Shown here one piece after another: positions 21,324 through 29,939 of a DNA stretch of 64,000 nucleotides. Positions within the stretch are counted from its first letter, which is position 1. Every line of letters begins with the position of its first letter. The stretch is from positions 1-64,000 of IMG/VR virus record IMGVR_UViG_3300037141_000279; one strand, written 5' to 3'. The translations under genes were made by a program, and so were the position numbers. The notes under the pieces were generated by a model. The model made no database searches. It worked only from the letters and a program-made list of their open reading frames with translations, and was not told where the DNA came from. The stretch is from a virus.

Positions 21324-21526
21324 TCGCGCGAATCCTATCGCGCCTGTTCCCGCCTCGCCTCCCTAGCCCACTCAAGGGATGGGAGGGTCCGCGCGGATCG
21401 TGGTTCAACGAGCAAGGCAGCGCGGGACCTGTTCGCCCAGGTCCTTACCGCGACGCCCTTGAACGCTACGACGCAGAGAACCACTTGCTTGCGCAACCCG
21501 TCAGAAAAGACTTGACACTCCAATAG
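21320..21526 (+). CDS. small basic protein, unknown
   Basis: 68 residues; ATG overlaps the receiver stop (ATGA). Basic, proline-rich start (ARILSRLFPPRLPSPLKGW) and a helical end (YRDALERYDAENHLL). Might be the partner of the receiver, by coupling only. Confidence 0.5.
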   Translation: MIARILSRLFPPRLPSPLKGWEGPRGSWFNEQGSAGPVRPGPYRDALERYDAENHLLAQPVRKDLTLQ

Positions 21527-21540
21527 TACTTTGGTACTAT
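21512..21540 (+). promoter_or_regulatory. consensus promoter with operator inside spacer (copy 6)
   Basis: TTGACA (21512-21517), 17 bp, TACTAT (21535-21540). The palindrome AGTACTTTGGTACT (21525-21538) overlaps spacer and -10. A bound protein would exclude polymerase, which argues for repression at this copy. Confidence 0.75.
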
Positions 21541-21546
21541 GCATGC

Positions 21547-21849
21547 ATGACCCCTACGGCGGCGTACAAACGCATCAACAAACTAATTTGGTACGGGAGG
21601 CTTCCCGTTGCCGTCATAAAAGTTGTTCCTGACGCCACAATTCCCACCTGCTATGGAATCACATTCCATGATGACCTTGTTGTCCGCCCTGTGATTCTGT
21701 TGAATGCAACAGTAAACCGATGGGGGAAGACTCTCATCCATGAAATGCTGCATGTCGCAGAACCTCGGCTTCAGCACGGCAAAATCTTCGAGGGCTTTGT
21801 CGAACGATATTGGAATATCGCAAGAAAAAAGATCAAGGGGTTGAAATGA
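21547..21849 (+). CDS. SprT-like zinc metallopeptidase, probably leaderless
   Basis: 100 residues. HEMLH (65-69) followed by His77 gives the H-E-x-x-H...H zinc site of the SprT/WLM type; the N-terminal half is a short beta sheet (VAVIKVVPDATIPTCYGITF). SprT-like proteins act on DNA-protein crosslinks. The ATG sits 7 nt after the -10, at the expected +1, without ribosome site. Confidence 0.65.
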   Translation: MTPTAAYKRINKLIWYGRLPVAVIKVVPDATIPTCYGITFHDDLVVRPVILLNATVNRWGKTLIHEMLHVAEPRLQHGKIFEGFVERYWNIARKKIKGLK

Positions 21850-22313
21850 AAACGAAGTGCCAGAAGAAGGGGTGCGAACAACCCCACAAGGCCCATGGGT
21901 TATGCAATCGCCATTCTCAGCAGAGATACCGAACACTGTACCCAGAACGCAACAAAGATATCCAACGAAAGTGGCGACAAAACAATATAGAACAGGCGTC
22001 CGTGCGAGACCACCATCACTACATTTTTTCTGGGATCCTCCCATCTTATGTGGGTTTGCCGTTTTGTCCTGCATGGAACCCAAGATGTGGCGGGTCTTTC
22101 CTCGCAGGGGCTCAATGGATTATTGAAAATTTGGGACGCCGACCTAACAACCGCCACCATTTGCACATCGTAGACCGTCACCTTGGTTTTGTACCAAACA
22201 ATTTGGTGTGGGTTCCAAAAGAAAAACACGTTCAAGAAGAAATGCTAAATCGTCTGCTGCTTGAAAACCAAAATTTACGCACTGAAAACGAAAGACTGAG
22301 GCTCACTCAATGA
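21846..22313 (+). CDS. HNH-type endonuclease
   Basis: 155 residues from the ATG at 21846, overlapping the preceding stop. N-terminal zinc cluster (CQKKGCEQPHKAHGLCNRH), then HHYIFSGIL, and the block RHHLHIVDRHLGFVPNNLVW, where His-x-His/Asp and N form the HNH site; coiled C-terminus (LLLENQNLRTENERLRL). Confidence 0.6.
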   Translation: MKTKCQKKGCEQPHKAHGLCNRHSQQRYRTLYPERNKDIQRKWRQNNIEQASVRDHHHYIFSGILPSYVGLPFCPAWNPRCGGSFLAGAQWIIENLGRRPNNRHHLHIVDRHLGFVPNNLVWVPKEKHVQEEMLNRLLLENQNLRTENERLRLTQ

Positions 22314-23671
22314 TCGGCAAATCTTGCGGATGGCGCACAAGTTCAGGAAGTCTCGGTCGCAGGAGTTACGGACACGGTCGATTCTTCAAAACTCGCACGA
22401 AGGACGAGGGCAGCGGAGGCGTCTTGTCATACATGGACTATGTGTCTAATGCCGCCAGTTGGGAGGCGTTTCAGCGTCACGAAGTTGATCCGCTTCTATC
22501 CGCTGAAACCCTCCCTGAAATCGGAAGCTTAATTGATTTCAAAGAATTCGCCACAGACTATCCAGATCGGCTGTTTCCGCTGCTAAACCAACTACGTCCT
22601 GAATTTCAAGAACTCTTCATCGAGTACTGGCTTCTGGGCAAATCGCAATCCTTCATCGCTCAATGTCACGGCTTTATTCAAACGCGGACATGGCAGAACC
22701 TTCGAATCATCGAACAGGCAATTGGTGCTCTCATTCTGCTGGGTCCTCGACCCACTGAAGCTACGCTGCGAACTGCTCTCGTCACCATGAACCTGGAAAT
22801 AACCCCGTACGGCAGCCTTGCGCACCTGATTCAACTATATGCATCCACGCAGAGCTACTCCTTCGTCGCTAAATCTGTCGGTGCGCCTATCTCCGCAATC
22901 CGCAAAATCTTTCGTCCTGCCATTGCGTTTCTTCTTGCGGCCAAAAGTGTACAGGCCGTCGCTGTCGGGTCATATTTGCGAAGTTTAATCCATCAGGCAT
23001 CGCTCAAGGGTGTGGGACTCAGCAAGCGGTGCATCGCGCGGACGAGGCGCGTCAAGACCTTGCGATTCAGTGCGCCGCCCACGGACACTTCGCCGCTGAT
23101 CTCGTTCGGCGCGGTTGCATCCCTGCGCGACACTCCGTGGTGCATGCTGGAAATTTCGTCGGAGCATCGCATGACGCAGATCGCACCTGGGCTCAAGGTT
23201 CAAGGGAAGAAAATCTTCGGCAAGCTGCCCGCACAGATATTCGCGCCCGTCAATGCCGAGGGTGAACTGACCTTCGGATATATCTTTGCCCGATGCGCAT
23301 CCGTGTCGCGGGTGCGATCCCTGACTCGTGTGCGCGGTATATCGGAAATGTCGGCTGTCTACAATGACGAAGGTGTCTTCAAGCATGCGGTGACGGTGCC
23401 CCACTCCGATGTCCTGGTCATGATGGAAGACCACGTTGCGCCACCAGTTCCTGATCTACGAGTGCATGACTTTGTGGAAATTCTGACAGGTCCTGCGGCG
23501 CGGTACTGCGGCGCGGTCACAAAGGTGAGTAACGGCGGCGAGGCGATATCTGTAGAAGTAAGGTTCCCAACGGGGCGGCACTTCATTGTGAAGGCGGATG
23601 CCAGTTGCGTCAAATGGTTAGGAAAAGTTCCCGAGGCTCGGCGGTCATTCTGGGGAGTGCGAACCGCTTAG
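22310..23671 (+). CDS. HTH + KOW-domain protein, putative transcription factor
   Basis: 453 residues; ATG overlaps the HNH stop (ATGA); an internal ATG at residue 42 is possible. Residues ~100-150 (FIEYWLLGKSQSFIAQCHGF...TWQNLRIIEQAI) and ~180-215 (SYSFVAKSVGAPISAIRKIF) look like two helix-turn-helix units similar to sigma region 4. The C-terminus (~385-445) is a KOW/NusG-like fold: VHDFVEILTGPAARYCGAV...KWL. HTH plus KOW suggests a factor acting on RNA polymerase. Function inferred only. Confidence 0.5.
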   Translation: MIGKSCGWRTSSGSLGRRSYGHGRFFKTRTKDEGSGGVLSYMDYVSNAASWEAFQRHEVDPLLSAETLPEIGSLIDFKEFATDYPDRLFPLLNQLRPEFQELFIEYWLLGKSQSFIAQCHGFIQTRTWQNLRIIEQAIGALILLGPRPTEATLRTALVTMNLEITPYGSLAHLIQLYASTQSYSFVAKSVGAPISAIRKIFRPAIAFLLAAKSVQAVAVGSYLRSLIHQASLKGVGLSKRCIARTRRVKTLRFSAPPTDTSPLISFGAVASLRDTPWCMLEISSEHRMTQIAPGLKVQGKKIFGKLPAQIFAPVNAEGELTFGYIFARCASVSRVRSLTRVRGISEMSAVYNDEGVFKHAVTVPHSDVLVMMEDHVAPPVPDLRVHDFVEILTGPAARYCGAVTKVSNGGEAISVEVRFPTGRHFIVKADASCVKWLGKVPEARRSFWGVRTA

Positions 23672-23940
23672 ACAGGTGCGCCGTATTTGCGCGCAATCGC
23701 TTGAATCGTGATCAGCGCAGGACCAATCGTGTAGTGCAAAATATTATGGACGCGATCCCACTTGGCTTGAGACTCGCGCGCAGCTTTAATCTCCGCTATG
23801 TCCGCCTGCAGGTTGCTGATGACCGATGACGGTCCATCAAAAAGACGGTTCTCCAATGACGTGACTTGCTGAGCGGTAGCGGTGCCGACAGACTTGATGT
23901 CGCTCAGTTCATTGATTACTAGCGTTTCAAACTCGGTCAT
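23668..23940 (-). CDS. coiled-coil protein with C-terminal membrane helix
   Basis: 90 residues from the ATG at 23940. A coiled-coil (FETLVINELSDIKSVG...TSLENRLFD...NLQADIAEIKAARESQ) leads to a hydrophobic C-terminal segment (ILHYTIGPALITIQAIA). This layout resembles XhlA-type hemolysin/holin accessory proteins. Confidence 0.5.
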   Translation of the reverse strand: MTEFETLVINELSDIKSVGTATAQQVTSLENRLFDGPSSVISNLQADIAEIKAARESQAKWDRVHNILHYTIGPALITIQAIARKYGAPV

Positions 23941-23947
23941 AAATCCT

Positions 23948-24427
23948 CTAGGAACAACGGATATGCTGATAAAAATCCGCAATTTTTCGTAGTTCTTCTG
24001 CGGTTGCGTCACTTTTCAGTTCGTTAGCCCGCCAACTTACCACAATGACGTTTCCTCGCACATAACCCAAAGCGGGAATAATGCGGTCAAGAGATGGAGA
24101 CGCGTCGCTCTTGCCCGAGACTGACACAACCAATTTCAAACCAAGGACAGGACAAAACTCGGGAATCTGAATGTCATCCACACAGAGGTTGAAAGGAACA
24201 CCCTTTCGTTTTGCATTGCATTTTGCCCGAATTAAAAGGCGTCTCTCTGGGTTTGCCAACCCGTACGCCTTGCTGCGAGCCAAACTATACTCCCGATTTT
24301 CCCGATACTGCTTTTTTCCCGCAGTTAACACTTCTTCCTTGTGGTCCTGATACCGCTGTTTTCCACGAGCCGCATGTTCGTCTCGATGCTGTGAATACCA
24401 ATTCCGCTGATACTCTGGGGATGCCAT
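23948..24427 (-). CDS. HNH-type endonuclease
   Basis: 159 residues. Long basic N-terminus (RDEHAARGKQRYQDHKEE) then FCPVLGLKL, SPSLDRIIPALGYVRGNV, VVSWRANELKSD, the pattern of HNH homing nucleases related to I-HmuI-like phage enzymes (SPSLDRI...GY..GNV). It follows the zinc protein at 24.4 kb by 3 nt. Confidence 0.75.
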   Translation of the reverse strand: MASPEYQRNWYSQHRDEHAARGKQRYQDHKEEVLTAGKKQYRENREYSLARSKAYGLANPERRLLIRAKCNAKRKGVPFNLCVDDIQIPEFCPVLGLKLVVSVSGKSDASPSLDRIIPALGYVRGNVIVVSWRANELKSDATAEELRKIADFYQHIRCS

Positions 24428-24430
24428 ATA

Positions 24431-24628
24431 TCACCCTGCTCCTATGCACATTTCGTGCAGGAAAAGTATATCAGATTCTGTCAGGAGCCACAAGTTCGGA
24501 TTATAGAGCGCCCCTTTGTGCCACGAATCAGCACAGAGACACGGATGAGTTGCCCCAGGACCAAACAGCGCGCCGTGAATGTCCTCATATTTCGAGAGGC
24601 AGACAGGGCAAATAGGCGACCTCTCCAT
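24431..24628 (-). CDS. small zinc-binding protein
   Basis: 65 residues. CPVCLSKYEDIHG and HPCLCADSWHKG give CxxC plus C.C..H, a plausible zinc site. It starts 15 nt after compact promoter motif d and precedes the HNH gene. Confidence 0.5.
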   Translation of the reverse strand: MERSPICPVCLSKYEDIHGALFGPGATHPCLCADSWHKGALYNPNLWLLTESDILFLHEMCIGAG

Positions 24629-24642
24629 AAAACAAGCCTCTA

Positions 24643-24666
24643 CTCATGGGATAAAAAGTCTTATTT
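24643..24666 (-). promoter_or_regulatory. compact bipartite promoter-like motif (copy d)
   Basis: Minus strand AATAAGACTTTTTATCCCAT followed by GAGTAG: GACTT, six bases, CCATG. 15 nt from the start at 24628. Confidence 0.5.
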
Positions 24667-24682
24667 CGTACCCCTCAAATCA

Positions 24683-24726
24683 GTACTTTGGTACTATTGC
24701 GCTTCCGATGGGCTCTGCGTAGAATG
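24683..24726 (+). promoter_or_regulatory. GTAC-N4-GTAC operator with promoter (copy 7)
   Basis: AGTACTTTGGTACT at 24683-24696, -35 TTGCGC (24698-24703), 17-bp spacer, -10 TAGAAT (24721-24726). Confidence 0.75.
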
Positions 24727-24749
24727 ATTGACATGGAGGCAACACGACA

Positions 24750-24947
24750 ATGATGGCAGCAAATTATAAGACCAAGAAAGACTTGAAAGCCGCCGTTGGC
24801 CAGCGGCTACGGTATGAAGAAACTTCATTCTTCGGACCCGAGTACAGAGCGGATGGGTCGTTCTGTGTCGTCGGACCGTCACCCACACAACGCAAGTGGT
24901 TCGCGTCGGTCACCATGGTCAACGGACTCATTTCCAAAGTCAGCTAG
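24750..24947 (+). CDS. small protein, unknown
   Basis: 65 residues; ATG at 24750 with GGAGG upstream. Basic helix (YKTKKDLKAAVGQRLRYE) then beta strands (SFCVVGPSPTQRKWFASVTM). Unknown. Confidence 0.5.
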   Translation: MMAANYKTKKDLKAAVGQRLRYEETSFFGPEYRADGSFCVVGPSPTQRKWFASVTMVNGLISKVS

Positions 24948-24985
24948 GATTGGATTCAAAAATCGCAACACCCGAGGAGAACACA

Positions 24986-25186
24986 GTGAAAAATATCAAA
25001 TTGACCTTGTCAACCACAGAGCGGCTATTGCTTGTCGCTGCGTTGATGAACTACGCAGGCAGCGACACCGATCACGACGCTTTTAGGGATAACACCGATC
25101 TCGCCGCCAAAATCATAGTCGGCGATCCAGCCGACGACGGACCCGAAGTCTCCATTCTCAACGTGAAGAAAAACACATGGGAATAA
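24986..25186 (+). CDS. small protein, GTG start
   Basis: 66 residues from a GTG at 24986 with GAGGAG at ideal spacing; no ATG is available. KNIKLTLSTTERLLLVAALM then an acidic loop (SDTDHDAFRDNTDL). Unknown. Confidence 0.5.
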   Translation: MKNIKLTLSTTERLLLVAALMNYAGSDTDHDAFRDNTDLAAKIIVGDPADDGPEVSILNVKKNTWE

Positions 25187-25248
25187 TTCTGCTGTTAGTC
25201 ACCATATTCTTGGGCGTAAGGGCAGTGATGGAGTACTTACTTCCCTAG
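25177..25248 (+). CDS. possible 23-residue membrane peptide
   Basis: ATG inside the end of the preceding gene; one hydrophobic helix (MGIILLLVTIFLGVRAVMEY). It ends 11 nt inside the convergent virion gene. No clear ribosome site. Confidence 0.35.
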   Translation: MGIILLLVTIFLGVRAVMEYLLP

Positions 25249-26745
25249 TTCGTAGGCAGTTCCCGCCGCCGTTGTGAGTGCGGCGGGGGCGACATATTTG
25301 GCAACCGTTTTGTTGCGCGCCACATTGCGGGCCGCCTTCTGGGCTGCTGCGGAATGACCAATCAGGTCTTCTGCGCCGTCATCACCCACGGCTTGTTGCA
25401 GGCGTCCTTTGTTGTAGATTTTGTTCAGGCGATTCATCAAGGATTTTGAATTCACTTCTTCAGGGACATCTGTTGCGCCCTGCATACCTGGGCGCACTCC
25501 TGTCGTGCTCATGCGAATTTGATGATTGGTATCATAGATGGCTTGGGCTTGTTTGAAATCTCCCTTGGCTGCAGCCACTGTCTCCTTCGGTACACCTTTG
25601 GCTTCAGCTTCGTCCATTATTTGGTTCATCTGCATTTCCAAACGAGTCTTACGGACAAGTAATGCCTGCTCTTCGGCATCGCTCGTCACCGACCGCAAAT
25701 CCAAATTCACCGATTTGAGCGCCTGCTCCGTTCCAGAAAAACGATTGTCCGTCGCATCATCAACCAGTTTATATCTCCCTTTGGAACGGGCATAAATAGA
25801 ATCGCCGACCTCTTGGCCCATGTCTTGAACGGACGCAGCCGTTGGTTTTGCAACGCCTGCTTTATCCGCAACCTGATTCCACACATCTTGAATGCCTGAT
25901 TTCAATGCGGGCTGAATATCTGAGCCTGTAAATTTGCTCGTGACTGCGGTCACCGCTTTACGGAACGGGTTAGGCGGGAGGACATCAGCAACTTTACCAG
26001 CGGTTTTGCCAGCGACTTCTCCAACTGGTTTGGCTATCGCTTCGGTGGTCTTGCCAACCCAGCTTGGCTTCGGCGCAGTCTCCCCTGTCAATTTTGCATT
26101 GAGACGTTCCAGTGCGATGATGCTACCCATGTCGGTCAGAGCACCGATGTGGTCGCCACTCTCCCAGCGATCCGCGATGGAATTCACAACAGAACCGAGA
26201 ACAGGCACATGTGCCAGGATTTTATCAACGGCACCTGACATGGACATTCCGACACCTGCCCACTTGTGCTGGTTGTCGTATAAATCTTTCGCGGCGGCGA
26301 GTTCGTTGTCGCCTTTTGCATTCAGTTGATCAGCAGGCGCATCGAGCAAACGATGATAGGCCAGCGTTGCGGTTGACGGGTGCGCCGCTATGGACGAGTC
26401 CATGTGGTTCGGGTCCTTCGGATCAAGCGTGCCTCGGGAGATATTGTAATCGGCAATCTTTTTCGATATCTGGGCTTGTTCTTCCGGTGTGACTGAGTCT
26501 TTGAACGCATGGTACATGGATGAAACAGCCCCGACGGTGTCGCGCTTCGCGGCGGCAAGGAAGCCTGTGTCAGATGCGGGTGCCGCAGGCGGCACAGTAC
26601 CACTAACGAGCGTGGCACCAGGAGGTAATCCTGCTGCCGTAGATGGTTGCGCAGCCGATGTATCAGCCGCTGCTGCGTCCGCTGGTTGCGAAGGCAATGC
26701 GCCGCTGACCAACGTTGCGCCAGGAGGTAGACCGTTGTTAGCCAT
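25237..26745 (-). CDS. putative ejection/internal virion protein
   Basis: 502 residues. The N-terminus repeats GLPPGATLVSG twice separated by an Ala-rich linker, then long helical stretches rich in Ala, Lys, Gln (KGDFKQAQAIYDTNHQIRM, QKAARNVARNKTVAKYVAPA) and a hydrophobic C-terminus (YVAPAALTTAAGTAYELG). The last gene of the leftward virion operon. Its length, low complexity and position after tail genes resemble podovirus ejection proteins; no enzyme motif is visible. Confidence 0.45.
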   Translation of the reverse strand: MANNGLPPGATLVSGALPSQPADAAAADTSAAQPSTAAGLPPGATLVSGTVPPAAPASDTGFLAAAKRDTVGAVSSMYHAFKDSVTPEEQAQISKKIADYNISRGTLDPKDPNHMDSSIAAHPSTATLAYHRLLDAPADQLNAKGDNELAAAKDLYDNQHKWAGVGMSMSGAVDKILAHVPVLGSVVNSIADRWESGDHIGALTDMGSIIALERLNAKLTGETAPKPSWVGKTTEAIAKPVGEVAGKTAGKVADVLPPNPFRKAVTAVTSKFTGSDIQPALKSGIQDVWNQVADKAGVAKPTAASVQDMGQEVGDSIYARSKGRYKLVDDATDNRFSGTEQALKSVNLDLRSVTSDAEEQALLVRKTRLEMQMNQIMDEAEAKGVPKETVAAAKGDFKQAQAIYDTNHQIRMSTTGVRPGMQGATDVPEEVNSKSLMNRLNKIYNKGRLQQAVGDDGAEDLIGHSAAAQKAARNVARNKTVAKYVAPAALTTAAGTAYELGK

Positions 26746-26747
26746 AA

Positions 26748-28580
26748 TTATTTCTTCGTGTAGTTCTTCAAATCAGATGTGTCGCCGCTGCCGTTGTACG
26801 TGTAGTGGACGCCGTTAATGTCAATGACATGCCCGCCCGCTTGCGCTGCTTCGCCGCGAATCTTCGCACGAGCCGCAGCCGCTTCAGAACTGATAATCGG
26901 AACAGGCGACGCGATACTGGCCGCAGGGGCAGCCGTACTCCACTGCTGTTCGTATGCTTTCTGTTTGCCTTCCAGCAATCCGTCAATTTCTTTAAGGTTG
27001 GTGATCAATTTTCCAGTCGTCATGCCTGGAGTTGTGAAATCAAGTTTCGATTCCCAGTCCTTGACTTCGCCTTCCGAAATCTGACCAGCGGCATATGCTT
27101 TTGACAGTTCGGTCGAGACCGCAGTGCGGTCAATGTCTAAAGCGCGAACATCCTTGTCGCCGAAAAACCCTGTCACTTTGCCTGTGAGACCACCTGATGT
27201 TCCTGGCGCAGTGGCGTGGTCAAACATGCGCGCCAAGTGCGTTTCCACTGTGTTGAGGGCGTTGATGCCTTTTCCTTCAGGACCTCCTGTAAACTTTTTC
27301 CGTACTTCGAGGTATGAAGGATATTTTGTCGCATCGTAATCAGGATACGCATGGTTGAGCGCGCCCAGAATAGTTTGGGCCGCCGCACTTCGTGATCCAG
27401 CAGGCGGCGGTGCTTCACGACCCTCATGAATCGCTTTAATCGTCCCCGCCGTACCGACGGGCAAGGATGCAATGTACTCGTCGCCAGTTTTGGTTTCATC
27501 GCCAGGAATCTGCGCGCCTTTGGCGAGGTTCAACATCTCTTGCCGCATGCCGTTGACGATATCCCGATTCGCTTGGGTATTTTGCGCCGTTTCCGTCTGC
27601 TGCAAAATCTTATCCACACGATCCAAATCTTTGGGGGTGGAGTTAGCATCCATGGCGTAGCCCTGCGGCAATTCTGTCGCACCCTTGTTCGATGCTTGAT
27701 ACCGCTTGAGCATGATATCGTTCATCTTTGTCGCGCCAGCCTCGCCGAATGGCGCGGTCGCTTGCGCGGTAGCTTCTTTAATCTTTGCGTCGTTGACGCC
27801 TTCCTGACCCTTCAATTCCGCCTGCAATCGATTATTGAGTGTGATCAGAGTCCCTGGAGGCGTGCTCGGGTCATCGATAGCTTTTTTCAAAGCAACAAGG
27901 CTTGGATTATCCGCAGGCAGAAGTTGCTCAGCGATGCGATGATTCATCTGGGCATTCGCTTGGATTTGATTTGATGTTTTCGCGTCCGTCGGGCCGCCCT
28001 TCACGAGTTGATCGATTTGAGCAGGGTTCATGCCTGTGCCTGCAAACAAACTATACTTCGCACTGGCCGCCGATGTTTGTGCTTCTTGCGCCTTGAAGTG
28101 ACTCTCGTCAACTTGGTCTTTCACAGTCGCGCCGAGGATCATATTATTCAAATTCGTTTTGTTAATTTCGCCGTTCCACATGGTGTGCTGAATTTCTGCA
28201 CTCTTCTTCGCCGTCGCGGCAGCGTCAGCTTCATTCTTTTGCCGTTGCTGTTCGCCTTGAAATCTTTGAACTTCTTCAGCCCCTCCCTCTCGCCCGTGCG
28301 TCGCTATGCTCTTTGAAGCGGCCCCAAGTCCAACCGCCAAACCTTGGATCATATTTAAGAGGGCTGCATGTTTAGGTGGATTTGGTGTACCAACAGGCGT
28401 TCCGCCAGCGGGTGGCGGCGGCGCAACCTGCGGGTTAATCCCAGGGGCAGCGGGTGTCATATCGGGAGGCGCAACAGCAGGAGTCATTGCGGCATCAGGC
28501 GGGGCAGATTGTTCAGGCGCAGGCATAGGCCCGCTTGCCGATACCCCAGGTGCTGCGAGATTGCCAAGATCAAGTGCCAT
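26748..28580 (-). CDS. putative ejection/internal virion protein
   Basis: 610 residues. Proline/Ala-rich N-terminus (about 1-70), then a helical Gln/Ala/Lys-rich body (GREGGAEEVQRFQGEQQRQK) and a C-terminal small strand unit (GHVIDINGVHYTYNGSGD). No catalytic motif recognised. Adjacent to the 502-residue protein with 2 nt between; probably delivered with it. Confidence 0.45.
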   Translation of the reverse strand: MALDLGNLAAPGVSASGPMPAPEQSAPPDAAMTPAVAPPDMTPAAPGINPQVAPPPPAGGTPVGTPNPPKHAALLNMIQGLAVGLGAASKSIATHGREGGAEEVQRFQGEQQRQKNEADAAATAKKSAEIQHTMWNGEINKTNLNNMILGATVKDQVDESHFKAQEAQTSAASAKYSLFAGTGMNPAQIDQLVKGGPTDAKTSNQIQANAQMNHRIAEQLLPADNPSLVALKKAIDDPSTPPGTLITLNNRLQAELKGQEGVNDAKIKEATAQATAPFGEAGATKMNDIMLKRYQASNKGATELPQGYAMDANSTPKDLDRVDKILQQTETAQNTQANRDIVNGMRQEMLNLAKGAQIPGDETKTGDEYIASLPVGTAGTIKAIHEGREAPPPAGSRSAAAQTILGALNHAYPDYDATKYPSYLEVRKKFTGGPEGKGINALNTVETHLARMFDHATAPGTSGGLTGKVTGFFGDKDVRALDIDRTAVSTELSKAYAAGQISEGEVKDWESKLDFTTPGMTTGKLITNLKEIDGLLEGKQKAYEQQWSTAAPAASIASPVPIISSEAAAARAKIRGEAAQAGGHVIDINGVHYTYNGSGDTSDLKNYTKK

Positions 28581-28581
28581 T

Positions 28582-29130
28582 TTATTTCTCCAAATGATTC
28601 ACAATCTTTTTTGCGTGATCCTGAAACTCCGTGACGTTCATTGTTCGCTTCCACTCATTGCATCGTTGACAACATGGGACGCTGTTTTCAGGCGTATACC
28701 CTATCTGGTTGTCTTGACGATCAATACCCCCATAAATGAAGGGCTCTGCAAACCGACTTCTTGTTTTTTCTCTCCCAGCGCCGTTTCGTGGGGGTTGCCC
28801 ACAATAAAAACAATCTTGCTGCGTCAAAAGATCAAACTGTTCGTCCGACAGATGCCAATCATATCCCCGTTTTTGGGCTTTTTTCTTATACCGCGATAAA
28901 ATTTCATTCCTAACCGCTGTCGATCCTGGGAGCCGTCGCGTATGCCCGAGTTCTGTTCGGTTAGCGCAAACGCCACATTGCGTCAATCGATGAACATGAT
29001 ACGCAAGCACGAGGCGAATCAGGCCACAAGCACATTGACACCGCCAACTTGATCTTCCTGCAAGCGGCTTTACATACTCAAGAACAACCCAGCTTCCAAA
29101 TTTATCTCCAATTGCAATACGAGGTCTCAT
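28582..29130 (-). CDS. HNH endonuclease (IDR-x-N type)
   Basis: 182 residues from the ATG at 29130 (GGAGA upstream); in-frame ATGs at 29154/29151 lie right at the promoter. N-terminal module WVVLEYVKPLAGRSSWRCQC, CGLI, CGVC; then CFYCGQPP, FIYGGIDRQDNQIGYT, NSVPCCQRCNEWKR. Third paralogue of the 11.6 and 16.6 kb nucleases. It interrupts the virion operon and brings its own promoter. Confidence 0.75.
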   Translation of the reverse strand: MRPRIAIGDKFGSWVVLEYVKPLAGRSSWRCQCACGLIRLVLAYHVHRLTQCGVCANRTELGHTRRLPGSTAVRNEILSRYKKKAQKRGYDWHLSDEQFDLLTQQDCFYCGQPPRNGAGREKTRSRFAEPFIYGGIDRQDNQIGYTPENSVPCCQRCNEWKRTMNVTEFQDHAKKIVNHLEK

Positions 29131-29155
29131 ATGGCTATCTCCTAACCGCATCAAC

Positions 29156-29185
29156 AGGATAGCACGTTTGTCTCCTCTTCGTCAA
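29156..29185 (-). promoter_or_regulatory. sigma70-type promoter for the inserted HNH gene
   Basis: Minus strand TTGACG, 18-bp spacer, TATCCT, 25 nt before the ATG at 29130. Confidence 0.55.
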
Positions 29186-29221
29186 GCCTAAAATCCACTA
29201 CCCGTCCCTGATAAGGTCCTT

Positions 29222-29935
29222 TTACGCCGCTGGCGGTGCTGCAGGTGTGCCTGCTGGGGCGGCAGGGGCTGCTGGAGCCGCTGACGCTTCTGGTGTGCCT
29301 TCTGATGTATCCCCGCCGCCTTGAGCCTCACCTTGAGCCTCTGGTGCGGATTCTTGGCCCTCTGGGGCCTCGTCGGCTTCAGGTGCGCGCAGTTGCGGAG
29401 CGTGTCCGCCATCTTTGGTTCCTGAGTGCGCCCGAGCCATGGCTTGCATGGGTTTGTACATGATCTGGGTGAGCATACCACCGAAATCAAACAGATTCAT
29501 TCCCGCGCCGTCTGCCTTCTTGACCAAATCCAATTGACTGTTCGCAGTCACGACATCTGGGTCATCTTTACCAATCAAAGACCCGAGGTTGTTCAAATGT
29601 TTTTGAGCGGCTTCAATTGAAGCCTTGGCGTGCTCGTTGTCTTTCGAGATGATAGTCTGCCGCAGTTTATCCGCAGGGTGACCAACGGTCTCCCCCTCTG
29701 CCGAATGCCATCCCTTGCCGCCTGCACGATGTGCGGACGTGATCATATTACCTGTCAGCCCGCCGTTCTGGTCTGCAGCCTGAGTAACCGCGTCGATATG
29801 ATCGGACATGGATTGACCTTCGACGTATGGTACTGTAAACGTGCGGCGCACTCCAGCTTCGTCAAACTGTTTCGCCAGTTTTTCGTTCAGCGCGCTGTAG
29901 CTATTTTGAATGCTAATTTTTTCGGCCATGAACAA
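29222..29935 (-). CDS. putative virion protein, Ala/Pro-rich tail
   Basis: 237 residues. Helical N-terminal part (ISIQNSYSALNEKLAKQFDE), a His-containing middle and a C-terminal 55 residues made of E/A/P/G (PEAQGEAQGGGDTSEGTPE). No family recognised. Between ejection-type genes in the virion operon. Confidence 0.4.
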   Translation of the reverse strand: MFMAEKISIQNSYSALNEKLAKQFDEAGVRRTFTVPYVEGQSMSDHIDAVTQAADQNGGLTGNMITSAHRAGGKGWHSAEGETVGHPADKLRQTIISKDNEHAKASIEAAQKHLNNLGSLIGKDDPDVVTANSQLDLVKKADGAGMNLFDFGGMLTQIMYKPMQAMARAHSGTKDGGHAPQLRAPEADEAPEGQESAPEAQGEAQGGGDTSEGTPEASAAPAAPAAPAGTPAAPPAA

Positions 29936-29939
29936 TCCT

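Noticed and set aside
23668-25248. Integration site around the convergent genes at 25.2 kb
   Set aside because: No direct repeat or tRNA gene at this boundary.
26580-26745. Repeated LPPGATLVSG as a functional repeat domain
   Set aside because: Only two copies in a low-complexity N-terminus; probably a local duplication.
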